A stretch of 40,232 nucleotides of DNA, taken from assembly GCA_017994695.1 (NCBI GenBank), contig JAGOKF010000031.1:1-40232 (forward strand), in the 5' to 3' direction. A program made the translations under genes and the position numbers. The DNA is from Myxococcota bacterium (GTDB lineage: Bacteria > Myxococcota_A > UBA9042 > DTJE01). Below the pieces are notes generated by a model. That model saw nothing but the letters and a program-made list of their open reading frames with translations, ran no database searches and had not been told where the DNA came from. Positions 1-8,207 of the stretch are shown here, one piece after another; positions within the stretch are counted from its first letter, which is position 1, and the number at the start of each line of letters is the position of its first letter.

Positions 1-1
1 G

Positions 2-436
2 CGATGGGCCTGCCACGGGGAATCCGCCCGGGAGCGGATGGCCGCCCTCCGGGACCAGGCCCGGCAGGCGATCCGGGACACGGGGCCCCTGGTCCTGGGC
101 ACCGACCGGGACCCCGCGGCCATCGATCGGGCCCGGTCCCACGCCCGGCAGGCGGGATCCCGGGCGGACTTCCAGGTGGCGGACCTGGCCGACATCCGTC
201 CCCTCACGCCGCCGGGATTCGTGGTGGCCAATCCCCCCTACGGCGCCCGCCTGAAGGCCGATCCCTCCCTGGCGGAGGACCTCGATGGCCTGGGGGAACG
301 ACTCCCGGGCCACACCGTGGTGCTGCTGCTGGGGTCCGAGAACCTGCGCCTGCGTCGCCGCCCCGACCGCTGGCTGGCCCTGTTCAACGGGGACATCCCC
401 TGCCGGCTCGTGATCTACCGACCGGCGGCCTCGTGA
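2..436 (+). CDS. RlmL-type rRNA (guanine-N2) methyltransferase, 3' part only
   Basis: The reading frame is open from base 2 and has no start in the window, so only the last 144 residues of a longer gene are seen. The visible piece is the C-terminal end of a class I SAM-dependent methyltransferase. It has an ERW-like entry (RWACHGESARERM), a TDRDPAAID strand that fits the SAM ribose-binding acidic loop, and a VVANPPYGAR motif, the NPPY signature of amino-group methyltransferases. This order is typical of THUMP-domain RlmL/RlmK-N enzymes that make m2G in 23S rRNA; the THUMP domain would lie upstream. The gene overlaps the convergent sigma factor gene by 22 bases at the stop codons. A related N2-guanine RNA methyltransferase cannot be excluded without the N-terminus. 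Confidence 0.8.
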   Translation, partial: RWACHGESARERMAALRDQARQAIRDTGPLVLGTDRDPAAIDRARSHARQAGSRADFQVADLADIRPLTPPGFVVANPPYGARLKADPSLAEDLDGLGERLPGHTVVLLLGSENLRLRRRPDRWLALFNGDIPCRLVIYRPAAS

Positions 437-960
437 CGCCTCCGGGAGTCCAGGAATTCCTCCCGCAATCGGGCCAGCAGCCGCTGCTCCCGTCGCATCA
501 CCGACTGGGGACTCTGGCCGAGGACCTGGGAGGCCTCCCGGAGGGAGAGCCCCTGGCGGAATCGCAGGTCCAGCAGCCGGGTCTCCTCGGGCGACAGCCG
601 GCCCGCCAGGTCCGCGAGGAACTTCCGGAACCGCAGCAGCATCACCCGGGACTCGGGGGAGTGGGACTCCTCCCGCCGGAACTCCGCCGGCTCCTCCCCG
701 GACTCCCCCGCCGAGGAGGCGACCTCCCGGGACCGGCGGGAGACCTTCCGGAGATGGTCCCACATGGCCCCCCGGATGCGGCAGGCCCCGTAGGCCTCCA
801 GGGCGATTCCCCGGGAGGGGTCGTAGCGGGCGGCAGCCTCCAGCAGGCCGATCGCTCCCTCCTGGGCCGCATCCTCCCGATCGGCCTCCTGGTAGAAGCG
901 GGGCGCGAACTCCCGGGCGATGCGCTGGACCTCGGACAGCGAGGCGGACTGGAATTCCAT
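415..960 (-). CDS. Small sigma-70 family RNA polymerase sigma factor
   Basis: The 181-residue protein directs RNA polymerase to a subset of promoters. Region 2 spans about residues 20-75 and shows the DAAQEGAIGLLEAAARYDP core, the polymerase-binding helix and the Trp/Tyr-rich -10 reading helix. Region 4 spans about 122-171, with an LSPEETRLLDLRF helix followed by an SLREASQVLGQSPQSVMRRE helix-turn-helix. A short Glu/Ser-rich linker (about 80-105) replaces region 3, so it is shorter than FliA/SigF factors (about 230-260) and close in size to ECF factors, although its region 2 reads more like FliA. The start at 960 is supported by a GGAGGG ribosome site. No anti-sigma gene is adjacent. Its target promoters are unknown. 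Confidence 0.85.
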   Translation of the reverse strand: MEFQSASLSEVQRIAREFAPRFYQEADREDAAQEGAIGLLEAAARYDPSRGIALEAYGACRIRGAMWDHLRKVSRRSREVASSAGESGEEPAEFRREESHSPESRVMLLRFRKFLADLAGRLSPEETRLLDLRFRQGLSLREASQVLGQSPQSVMRREQRLLARLREEFLDSRRRHEAAGR

Positions 961-1056
961 CGGACCCTCCGGGCAAGTGATGCCCGGGTCCCGATTCCAG
1001 AACCGTGCCACCGGACGGGGCCCTCGGTCGCCCCGTTCGTCGGTCCCGGTGCGTGG

Positions 1057-1076
1057 CGGAACGACGGGCCGTTCCG
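1057..1076. other. Inverted repeat between the PHP lipoprotein and sigma factor genes
   Basis: A perfect 7-bp stem (CGGAACG / CGTTCCG) with a 6-base loop lies in the 188-base gap between the PHP gene stop and the sigma factor start. No T-run follows on either strand. It could be a weak terminator or transcript-end hairpin for the PHP gene, or chance in GC-rich DNA. The rest of the gap (961-1148) shows nothing recognisable. Confidence 0.3.
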
Positions 1077-1148
1077 GGTCCGGTTCCCCGGGCGTCCGGC
1101 CGACGGGCTGGGGTCTGGCGGCTCCGGGCCCGGGGTCCCGGGACCCCG

Positions 1149-3971
1149 TCATTCCCCGAAACCGTTGCCGTCCAGGTCCACGTAGATGGGGTTGGTGAAG
1201 GCGAACGGAACGCCCCGGCCCACCGGGGACAGGGTGCCGGCTCCACGGACCACGAAGACGTACCAGGTGTCCCGGTCCGGGTAGAGGCGCAGGATGGCGT
1301 CCATGCGCGTCGTCGGCGAATGAACCCCCGTGGACAGCGGCAGCGGCACCCGCAGGTGCTGGTCCGACGGCACCAGGACGTCCTGGAGCAGCACCCCGGC
1401 CACCTCGGTCACCGGCAGGGGACGCCCGTTGGCATAGACCTCCAGCTGGTTCACGTCCACCCAGGTCGGCGCCTGGACCACCAGCCGGATCACCACCTCG
1501 TCCCGGTTCGGAGGCACCACCGCTTCCTCCGTCCCCATCGCGTCCTTCCCCTCGTGGATCACCCGGACGAAGATGCCGTTGCCGGCAACGACCTTCTGGG
1601 CGGCCAGGGCCCGGGTGATCGTCTCGACGGCCACGTCCCCGGGCCGGTCCGTCCCCACCCGGACCCAGTTCCGCCCGGATCCCACGCCGTCGTTCCGGTT
1701 GTGGGCATCGGAGTTCGCCACGGCGGTGATCGGACCCCGCTGCAGCAGCGAGAACCAGTCCCGCATCACCGGGACCCGGGCCGGGGAGTTCCGGGCGATC
1801 TGGGACATCGTCGCGTCGGCCGTGGCCAGGAAGTCCTCGGGCTGCCCCAGGGAGTCCTTCACCTCGATCAGGTGCCAGGGGGTGAACAGGGTCTTGTCGT
1901 CCAGGCTCCTTCCCTGGACGGGGTCCCATCGCAGCCAGGACAGGTAGGCGTGGCCGTCCCGGGGATGGTTCATCTGGATCAGGGACACCCCGGGGACCTC
2001 CAGGGCCGCCGCCAGGGTCTCCTCGATGGGGCGATTGGCGTAGAACTGCCCCCCGACGAAGGGCAGCAGGTCCCCGGCGGTCCGGTCCGTCCGCAGCACG
2101 CTCCCGACGGGCGTGAAGATGTTGAAGTGGGCCACGAGGCTCACGGAGACCTCGTCGCCGTCGTAGGCCGTCACGAAGTCCCACAACCGCAGCCGGTCGA
2201 TCGCCGGGCGATAGGAGGTCATCATGTCGTGGTCCGTGCAGCCCGCGATCTCCACGTTCTCCACGGCGTTCTCGATCACCTTCTGCTCGTGGGTCATCTC
2301 GGCGTCGATGCTGCCGATGGTGTGCTGGTGCAGGTCGGCCGACAGGAAGCCCGAGGTCTCCACCGATCGCAGCAGCCGGACGTCCAGCCACTTCGTCTGG
2401 CCGGGGTCGATCACCAGGTCCGGCTCCTCGAAGACCTCGTACTCGGGCCCCCGGGAGACGATCACCCGGTACCGGCCGGGCATCACCGGCTGGGCGAGGG
2501 CCTTCCCGTCCGGGTTGTAGTGGACGGCGCACAGTCCCCTTCCCTCCCGATCCCCCAGTTCCGCCCAGGGAGCCGGGGTGTCCTCCAGGCACAGCAGCGA
2601 GGCCTTCGCCGGGATGTGCCCCTTCAGGGTCCCCTCCCGGTCCACCTCCTGGACCTCCATGCCCAGCATCGCTGGAGGCTCCAGGGCGACGTCCAGGGCG
2701 GCGTCCCCGCCGGTGAGGTCCACCGTCCTCCGTTCCCGGATCCGCCCGGGGGCATCGAACACCAGGTCATAGCGCCCCGGGGGAAGCGCCAGGTCGTAGG
2801 CCCCGGGACTCTTCCCCCTGCCGGTCCGGGCCTGGGACAGGGCATGGCCCCCCGCCTCGGGGGTCCCCTTCCCTTCCGGGAAGGCGGTGACCCGTCCCCC
2901 GGAAACCTCCTCCCCCGACACCACGTCCCGGACCGTGCCCGAAACCCGGTGGAAAGTCGCCTTCCGCAGCGACATCACCGTTTCCATCACCGAGGCCAGA
3001 TCCTCCCCGACGGCCAGGAAGCGGTCGAAGGACACCCGCCCGCCGTTGGCCGGGATCGTCATCGCCGCGGACACCAGGGTCAGCGTGCCGTTCGAGTCCA
3101 CCATCGGGACGTCGAAGGAATCGGTGGCAACCCCGTAGGCGTAGGCGACGGACCCCGCGACGCCGGCCATCGCCTGCATCCTCGACGGATTCCCGGTGAA
3201 GCCGCCCTCGGTGCTGAAGACGAACGACGCGCCGCCCAGGGCCAGGAAGTCCCCCGCCATCACGTCGGGAATCGCCGCTCCCGGGTCGGAGTTCACCACC
3301 GTGGTCCGCATCCAGACGTAGGGCGTGTCGGGGGTCAGGATGTAGTCAGTGAAGATCGTCGCTTCCAGGGGGGTCGCGAGGGGGTCGATGTCGGGCAGGA
3401 TGCCCGTCGGGCCGTCGGTGCCGGTCACCCGGATCACCGCGCTCTGGCCGTCGGAGCCGTCCTTCAGCACCTCGATGCGCTCGGGGACCACCGCCCGCAA
3501 CCCCACGATGGGAAAGATCTCCCGGAAGTGGTCCTGGCCCTCCTCCCCCGGTCCCCGTTGCAGGTCCAGATCGATCAGGGATCCGCCGTACGGGTCCAGG
3601 TGGATGGCCGACCCGCGGTCCTGGATCACCAGCCTGACCCGGGAGTTCTCCATCACGTAGGCCTTCCCGGCCACCCCCCAGGCGTTGGGCCCCTGGACGA
3701 GGTCCGCCGCCCGGACCGCCGGACGGGCCGACAGCAGCGGCTTCGGTCCCGGATCCCCCGCCTCGTCCGGCACGACGTCCCCGGGTCCCTGGTCCGACAC
3801 GCCGTCCTCCGGCCCCGGGACGTCCGCCGGCACGTCGCCCGGCACGTCTGCCGAATCCTCGAACCCCGCGTCCGGAGCGAGGTCCGTTGCCGGAGCCACG
3901 CCCCCCACCTCTCCCCCGGTGCATGCCCAGGTGCCGAGGATCCCCATCGCCACGAGGAAGGGCCTTCTCAT
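1149..3971 (-). CDS. Lipoprotein with PHP-type metallohydrolase domain (CehA/McbA-like)
   Basis: 940 residues. A basic N-terminus and hydrophobic stretch end in Cys17 (TWAC), read as a lipoprotein site although Thr at -3 is atypical. Residues 40-75 are a DVPGDVPADVPG-type acidic Pro-rich tether. Residues 80-340 form a beta-rich region I do not recognise. About 344-433 resemble a carboxypeptidase-regulatory-like Ig fold (VSGTVRDVVSGEEVSGG). From 540 a PHP domain carries the metal ligands: LHQH (His548, His550), CTDHD (Asp580, His581), MNHP (His669) and NSDAH (Asp755, His757). PHP domains hydrolyse phosphoesters or, in CehA, carbamate esters using two or three metals; the substrate here is unknown. 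An AGGAGG site precedes the ATG, and an extended -10 lies just upstream. It is divergent from the lipoprotein gene at 4160, which has a similar tether. Confidence 0.85.
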   Translation of the reverse strand: MRRPFLVAMGILGTWACTGGEVGGVAPATDLAPDAGFEDSADVPGDVPADVPGPEDGVSDQGPGDVVPDEAGDPGPKPLLSARPAVRAADLVQGPNAWGVAGKAYVMENSRVRLVIQDRGSAIHLDPYGGSLIDLDLQRGPGEEGQDHFREIFPIVGLRAVVPERIEVLKDGSDGQSAVIRVTGTDGPTGILPDIDPLATPLEATIFTDYILTPDTPYVWMRTTVVNSDPGAAIPDVMAGDFLALGGASFVFSTEGGFTGNPSRMQAMAGVAGSVAYAYGVATDSFDVPMVDSNGTLTLVSAAMTIPANGGRVSFDRFLAVGEDLASVMETVMSLRKATFHRVSGTVRDVVSGEEVSGGRVTAFPEGKGTPEAGGHALSQARTGRGKSPGAYDLALPPGRYDLVFDAPGRIRERRTVDLTGGDAALDVALEPPAMLGMEVQEVDREGTLKGHIPAKASLLCLEDTPAPWAELGDREGRGLCAVHYNPDGKALAQPVMPGRYRVIVSRGPEYEVFEEPDLVIDPGQTKWLDVRLLRSVETSGFLSADLHQHTIGSIDAEMTHEQKVIENAVENVEIAGCTDHDMMTSYRPAIDRLRLWDFVTAYDGDEVSVSLVAHFNIFTPVGSVLRTDRTAGDLLPFVGGQFYANRPIEETLAAALEVPGVSLIQMNHPRDGHAYLSWLRWDPVQGRSLDDKTLFTPWHLIEVKDSLGQPEDFLATADATMSQIARNSPARVPVMRDWFSLLQRGPITAVANSDAHNRNDGVGSGRNWVRVGTDRPGDVAVETITRALAAQKVVAGNGIFVRVIHEGKDAMGTEEAVVPPNRDEVVIRLVVQAPTWVDVNQLEVYANGRPLPVTEVAGVLLQDVLVPSDQHLRVPLPLSTGVHSPTTRMDAILRLYPDRDTWYVFVVRGAGTLSPVGRGVPFAFTNPIYVDLDGNGFGE

Positions 3972-3995
3972 GGTCGCCTCCTGGAAGCCCGCCGC

Positions 3996-4004
3996 ATTGT
4001 ATCA
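3996..4004 (-). promoter_or_regulatory. Extended -10 promoter for the PHP lipoprotein gene
   Basis: On the minus strand the bases read TGATACAAT, an extended -10 (TGn-TACAAT), 25 bases before the ATG. No convincing -35 is visible at 16-18 bases. It lies in the 188-base divergent gap. Confidence 0.5.
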
Positions 4005-4090
4005 CCTCCGGTCTCCCCGCGGCCCGGAACGTCGCCCCCTCGGCACTCCGGGACCCCTCCGAAGCCGGTCTTGCAGTCCCCGAAAAATCC

Positions 4091-4119
4091 GTGCAATCCG
4101 ACAGGTCTTTTCCTAGAAT
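4091..4119 (+). promoter_or_regulatory. Promoter for the Cys-rich/Ig-like lipoprotein gene
   Basis: A TAGAAT -10 (4114-4119) stands in an AT island, with a weak GTGCAA -35 (4091-4096) at a 17-base spacing. The expected start of transcription is near 4126, leaving a leader of about 34 bases that includes the GGAGAGAAG ribosome site. The bases after the -10 are ACGGCGGC, similar to other promoters in this window. Confidence 0.5.
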
Positions 4120-4159
4120 ACGGCGGCTGCGCGGAGCACCCCGAATGGAGAGAAGCCGC

Positions 4160-5773
4160 ATGAGATCGAGTCGCTGGTACGGGCTGCTGCTGGCCGGAGC
4201 AATGGCGTGCCAGGGGGGCGGGGAAGTCCCGGGACTGGGACGACTGGACGTTCCGGGAACGCCCGACGGGGTCTCTCCCGACGCCGACCTCACCGATCTT
4301 CCCGGGGACGCGACCCGGCCGGACGTCCCGGTCGAGCCGGACGTTCCCGTGCCCGACGGCGCCCTCTGCCGTCCCGGACAGACCCAGTGTCTGGGCAGCA
4401 ACTTCCTGAAGTGCAAGGCCGACGGATCGGACTTCGAGATCACCCCCTGCACGGGCGGGAAGGTCTGCACCCCCCAGGGTTGCCAGGGGGCGTCCACCTG
4501 CACTCCGAACGTGGCACGGTGCAACGACCAGGGCGCCGTGGAGGTCTGCCTGCCCGACGGCAGCGGCTACGGCCCGGCCACCGCATGCGAGGGCGGCTAC
4601 ACCTGCCAGGGGGGGCGCTGCGTCGCCTCGATCTGCACCCCCGGCCAGACCGAGTGCACCCAGACCTCCCTGCTGACCTGCCAGGGGGACCCGCCGGCCT
4701 GGAAGGAGGAGCCCTGCGGGGAACAGCAGATCTGCTTCCGGGGCCGGTGCATCGACTGCTTCAGCGACGACCAGTGCGAGGCCCCGATGGTCTGCCAGGA
4801 CGGTGCCTGCACGATCGCGCCGCTGGAGGTCCTGACCCGGGACCTGCCCGACGGGGCGATCCAGACCGACTACCAGGCGACCCTGCTGGCCAAGGGCGGC
4901 ATCCCGCCCTACTCCTGGACCCTGGAGTCGGGAGACCTGCCCCCCGGCCTGGCCCTCGGGGCCGCCGGGGAGATCATCGGTCGGCCGACGAAGGCCGGGA
5001 CCTTCGCCTTCGAGGTCGCGGTCCACGACACCCAGGCCCTGACCCGGGTCCAGGCGCTGGACATCGTCATCCGGGCCACCTCGGACCTGGCGATCACCAG
5101 CAAGTCCCCGCTGCCCGCCGCCGAGGAGGGCACCACCTACCAGTACCAGTTCACCGCCGTCGGCGGCCAGAAGCCCTACGGGTGGATGGTGACGGCGGGG
5201 AGCCTCCCCGCCGGGCTGGGCCTGGACTCCACGGGCCTGCTCCAGGGCACGCCGGCGGCCCACGGGGACTTCGACTTCACGGTGCGGGTGGTGGACGTCG
5301 GCGATCCCATCGGGGTCGATGCCAGGCCCTTCCGGCTCACCGTGAAGATCGCTCCCCTGGAGATCGTCGGGGACCAGGTGATCAACCTCTTCTTGACCAA
5401 GGCGGTCATCCTGCCTCTCATCACCATCGTGGAAGGGATCCCGATCCCCTACCGGGCGCAGCTGCAGGCCAAGGGAGGCGTGAAGCCCTACCACTGGACC
5501 GAGCAGAAACTGCCCGCGATGCTTTCGACCTTCATCCCGAAGGCGGGGATCCCCCAGGGCCTCACGCTGGCCGACGACGGCACCCTGTCGGGGTCCGTCA
5601 CCGACACGTCGCTGGTCTTCGAGTTGAACATCCCCTTCGTCAACTACAAGCTGACGGGCTTCTTCTTCATGGCGAAGGTCGAGGACTCCCAGTCCCCGGC
5701 CGACAGCGACCAGGCCATCTTCCTGATTCCCACGATCCCCGTGGACCTGGGCGGCGGCGGGCTGCCCTTCTAG
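4160..5773 (+). CDS. Lipoprotein with Cys-rich repeats and putative Ig (He_PIG-like) domains
   Basis: 537 residues, exported and probably lipid-anchored: MRSSRWYGLLLAGAMAC places the acceptor at Cys17. Residues 29-66 are an Asp/Pro/Val tether (LDVPG, RPDVPVEPDVP). Residues 70-217 hold three or four Cys-rich modules of the kind CxPGQTxC...C...C, common in secreted proteins of myxobacteria-like genomes. About 224-305, 309-396 and 400-526 are Ig-like domains of the He_PIG type, shown by the repeated pattern KGGIPPYSWTLESGDLPPGL. The third is stretched by a hydrophobic insert around 405-425. It ends in LPF. The role is probably surface binding or adhesion; no catalytic motif is seen. ATG 4160 is chosen over upstream in-frame codons because of the GGAGAGAAG site and the signal peptide. 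Confidence 0.8.
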   Translation: MRSSRWYGLLLAGAMACQGGGEVPGLGRLDVPGTPDGVSPDADLTDLPGDATRPDVPVEPDVPVPDGALCRPGQTQCLGSNFLKCKADGSDFEITPCTGGKVCTPQGCQGASTCTPNVARCNDQGAVEVCLPDGSGYGPATACEGGYTCQGGRCVASICTPGQTECTQTSLLTCQGDPPAWKEEPCGEQQICFRGRCIDCFSDDQCEAPMVCQDGACTIAPLEVLTRDLPDGAIQTDYQATLLAKGGIPPYSWTLESGDLPPGLALGAAGEIIGRPTKAGTFAFEVAVHDTQALTRVQALDIVIRATSDLAITSKSPLPAAEEGTTYQYQFTAVGGQKPYGWMVTAGSLPAGLGLDSTGLLQGTPAAHGDFDFTVRVVDVGDPIGVDARPFRLTVKIAPLEIVGDQVINLFLTKAVILPLITIVEGIPIPYRAQLQAKGGVKPYHWTEQKLPAMLSTFIPKAGIPQGLTLADDGTLSGSVTDTSLVFELNIPFVNYKLTGFFFMAKVEDSQSPADSDQAIFLIPTIPVDLGGGGLPF

Positions 5774-5842
5774 CCCGCCGGTTTCCCGAGACGCTCTGCC
5801 TGCGGACCGGATCGACCGGCCAGCCCTCCCGGAAGACGGGCA

Positions 5843-6871
5843 TCAGGAGCCCGCAGGACGCCGATGCCTCCGGATGGCCCCGCGGACCAGCCGCCCCACG
5901 AGGTCCGGGAAGGGAATCCCGGCGACCGACGCGGCCTTCGGGAACAGGGAGACCTCCGTGAGTCCCGGGATCGTGTTGGTCTCCAGCGCCCAGGGGCCCG
6001 AATCGTCCACCAGGAAGTCGGTCCGGGAGAACCCCGCGAGGGCCAGGGCCCGGTGGGCCCGCACTCCCAGGTCCTGCAGGATCCGGAACAGGCCCTCGGG
6101 GATCGGCGCGGGACAGATCTCCTGGGCCAGCCGGGGATCGTACTTGGACTCGGTGTCGAAGAACGCATGGGAAGCCACCCGGATCTCGATCACGGGCAGG
6201 GCCACGGGGTTCCCGGTGTCGGGGTCCTCCAGGACCGGCACGGTGAACTCCCGGCCCGCGTGGTAGCGCTCCAGGAGCCAGCGGCCACCCCCGTCCTCCC
6301 AGGGAATCGACCGCAACGCATCGAGGTCCCGGACCAGGAACACCCCGAAGGAGGACCCCTCCCGGGGGACCTTGGCCACCAGGGGGAGTCCCAGGTCGGC
6401 CACGATCCGCCCAAGTTCCTGCTGCCCGGGCGCCCCGCGGGTCTCCAGGACCCGGAATGCCGGCGTGGGAATGCCGGCCATCCCGAAGAGGGCCTTCCCG
6501 AACACCTTGTCCAGCGCCGCCGAGGAACCCGCCACGTCGGACCCGACACAGGGGATTCCCATCCAGTCGCAGAGGGCCTGGATCCGCCCGTCCTCGCCGA
6601 AGACCCCGTGGAGGGCCGGAAACGCGCAGACCGGGGAGGCCTCCGCGATCCGGGCCACGGCCGCCGGCAGCGCCAGGGATTCCGCGGGGGCATCCAGGTC
6701 TTCCGCCGGAGGGAACTCGAAGGCGCCCCGTCGGCTCACCCGGACCGGCAGGACCCGGAAGCCCGCATCCCGCAGCCCCCGGACCACGGCAGCCCCCGAT
6801 CTCAGGCTGACGTCGTGCTCCCGGGAGGGTCCTCCTAAGAACACCACCACGCAACCCGTCGCCTCACCCAT
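5843..6871 (-). CDS. ddl: D-alanine--D-alanine ligase
   Basis: 342 residues, normal for the family. The enzyme joins two D-Ala with ATP in the cytoplasm to supply the D-Ala-D-Ala dipeptide for peptidoglycan precursors. The N-domain has FLGGPSREHDVSLRSG and HGVFGEDGRIQALCD; the ATP-grasp part has SSAALDKV, a lysine in KVPREGSSFGV, the ERYHAGREFTVPVLE strand, the omega loop KYDPRLAQEICPA and the metal-binding ETNTIPGLTE. All key blocks are present. The start at 6871 has a GGAGGAG site. It is the last gene of a leftward run and lies 49 bases after hutI. Its grouping with outer-membrane barrels and hutI rather than with the mur/fts cluster is unusual. Confidence 0.95.
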   Translation of the reverse strand: MGEATGCVVVFLGGPSREHDVSLRSGAAVVRGLRDAGFRVLPVRVSRRGAFEFPPAEDLDAPAESLALPAAVARIAEASPVCAFPALHGVFGEDGRIQALCDWMGIPCVGSDVAGSSAALDKVFGKALFGMAGIPTPAFRVLETRGAPGQQELGRIVADLGLPLVAKVPREGSSFGVFLVRDLDALRSIPWEDGGGRWLLERYHAGREFTVPVLEDPDTGNPVALPVIEIRVASHAFFDTESKYDPRLAQEICPAPIPEGLFRILQDLGVRAHRALALAGFSRTDFLVDDSGPWALETNTIPGLTEVSLFPKAASVAGIPFPDLVGRLVRGAIRRHRRPAGS

Positions 6872-6920
6872 CGACTCCTCCCCGATCCCCGGTTTCCTCC
6901 CCGGCGTCCGCCGCCGGCCC

Positions 6921-8207
6921 CTAGGGATCCCGGCGGAAGGCCAGGCACCCTCCCCGCATCACCCAGGACACCCGGGACGTCCCGTACTCGTAGAAGGGTC
7001 CCCGGGGATCCTCCCCCCGGAAGGCCGCCAGGTCCGCGGCCATGCCCGGGGCGACTCTCCCGACCTCCCGGTCCATCCCCAGGGCCGCCGCGGCCCAGGT
7101 CGTCAGGGCCGCCCAGGTCTCCCAGAGCGTCAGGCCGCACCACGCCATCCCGAAGGTGCCCATCAGGGGCAGGTTCCGGGTCGGGGAGGTCCCGGGGTTG
7201 AAGTCGGTGGACAGGGCCACCCGCAGGCCCGCCCTCCGGAGGGGGCGGGCGTCGGGGAAGTCCCGGCGCCCCAGGGCCGGCATGCACCCCGGAAGCAGCA
7301 CCGCCACCGTCCCTGCCCGGGCCATCGCCTCGAGGGACGGCCCGGGAGCCCGGTCCAGGTGGTCCGCCGACACCGCCCCCACCCGGGCCGCCAGGGCGCT
7401 CCCGCCGCAGTCGGACAACTGGTCCGCGTGGATCTTCGGTCGCAGTCCGTGGCGCAGCCCCGCCCGGAGGATCTCTTCGGACTCCTCCGCGTCGAAGGCC
7501 ACGGATTCGCAGAAGACGTCGCAGAACCGGGCGATGCCCTGGCGGGCGACCTCGGGGATCCAGCGATCCCGGATGTCCCGGACCCATGCCCGCCGATCCC
7601 CCCGGCCTTCCGGCGGGATCCCATGGGCTCCCAGGAAGGTCGGGACCACCGTCAGGGGGACCCGCCGGCCGATCCGGTCGATCACCCGCAGCAGACGCAG
7701 TTCCTGTTCCAGGTCGAGCCCGTAGCCCGACTTCACCTCCAGGGTCGTCACCCCCTGTTCCAGGAAGTCCCGGGCGCGGTCCTCGGCCAGGCGCAGCAGT
7801 TCGTCGTCGCCGGCCTGCCGGGTGGCACGCACGGTGGCCAGAATGCCGCCCCCTTCCCGGGCGATCTCCTCGTAGGAACGTCCCGACAGCCTGGCCTCGA
7901 ACTCCCCGGCCCGGTTTCCGGCGAAGACCAGGTGGGTGTGGCACTCGACCAGCCCGGGGGTCACGAGCCCCCCCTCGGCCGACAGCACCGGCAGGTCCCG
8001 GACGAGGTCCGGGTCCAGGTCCCGGGCGGCCCCCGCCCAGGCGATGCGCCCTCGCCGGACCACCACCGCCGCGTCCCGGACCCCGTCCCCGTCGCCGGGG
8101 CGGTCCATCGTCAGCAGGGTCCCGATGTCCCGGATCCACCAGTCCACAGGCCCCGGCCCCCGCCGGGGCCCCGGCCCGTCCTCCGGGATTCCTCCCCGAC
8201 CGTTCAC
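6921..8207 (-). CDS. hutI: Imidazolonepropionase
   Basis: 428 residues. The enzyme hydrolyses 4-imidazolone-5-propanoate to N-formimidoyl-L-glutamate, third step of histidine degradation. The amidohydrolase fold carries the metal pair HTH (His90, His92), the family-specific block VFAGNRAGEFEARLSG..YEEIA..GGGI, then EVKSGYGLDLEQELRLLR, IHADQLSDCGG, SADHLD and STDFNPGTSPT. These blocks separate HutI from other amidohydrolases. It starts with GTG at 8207, overlapping the TGA of the upstream DUF4332 gene (GTGA), so translation is probably coupled. No hutH, hutU, hutG or hutC is in the window, so the rest of the pathway must lie elsewhere or be absent. The first 20 residues are Gly/Pro-rich and may not all be translated. 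Confidence 0.93.
   Translation of the reverse strand: MNGRGGIPEDGPGPRRGPGPVDWWIRDIGTLLTMDRPGDGDGVRDAAVVVRRGRIAWAGAARDLDPDLVRDLPVLSAEGGLVTPGLVECHTHLVFAGNRAGEFEARLSGRSYEEIAREGGGILATVRATRQAGDDELLRLAEDRARDFLEQGVTTLEVKSGYGLDLEQELRLLRVIDRIGRRVPLTVVPTFLGAHGIPPEGRGDRRAWVRDIRDRWIPEVARQGIARFCDVFCESVAFDAEESEEILRAGLRHGLRPKIHADQLSDCGGSALAARVGAVSADHLDRAPGPSLEAMARAGTVAVLLPGCMPALGRRDFPDARPLRRAGLRVALSTDFNPGTSPTRNLPLMGTFGMAWCGLTLWETWAALTTWAAAALGMDREVGRVAPGMAADLAAFRGEDPRGPFYEYGTSRVSWVMRGGCLAFRRDP

Noticed and set aside
3805-3855. Short tandem repeat of about 12 bases
   Set aside because: It is the codon pattern of the DVPG tether in the PHP lipoprotein, not an independent repeat element.
1005-4163. 1052-residue open frame antisense to the PHP lipoprotein
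   Set aside because: Low-complexity mirror translation; the opposite strand has a real lipoprotein with intact metal ligands.
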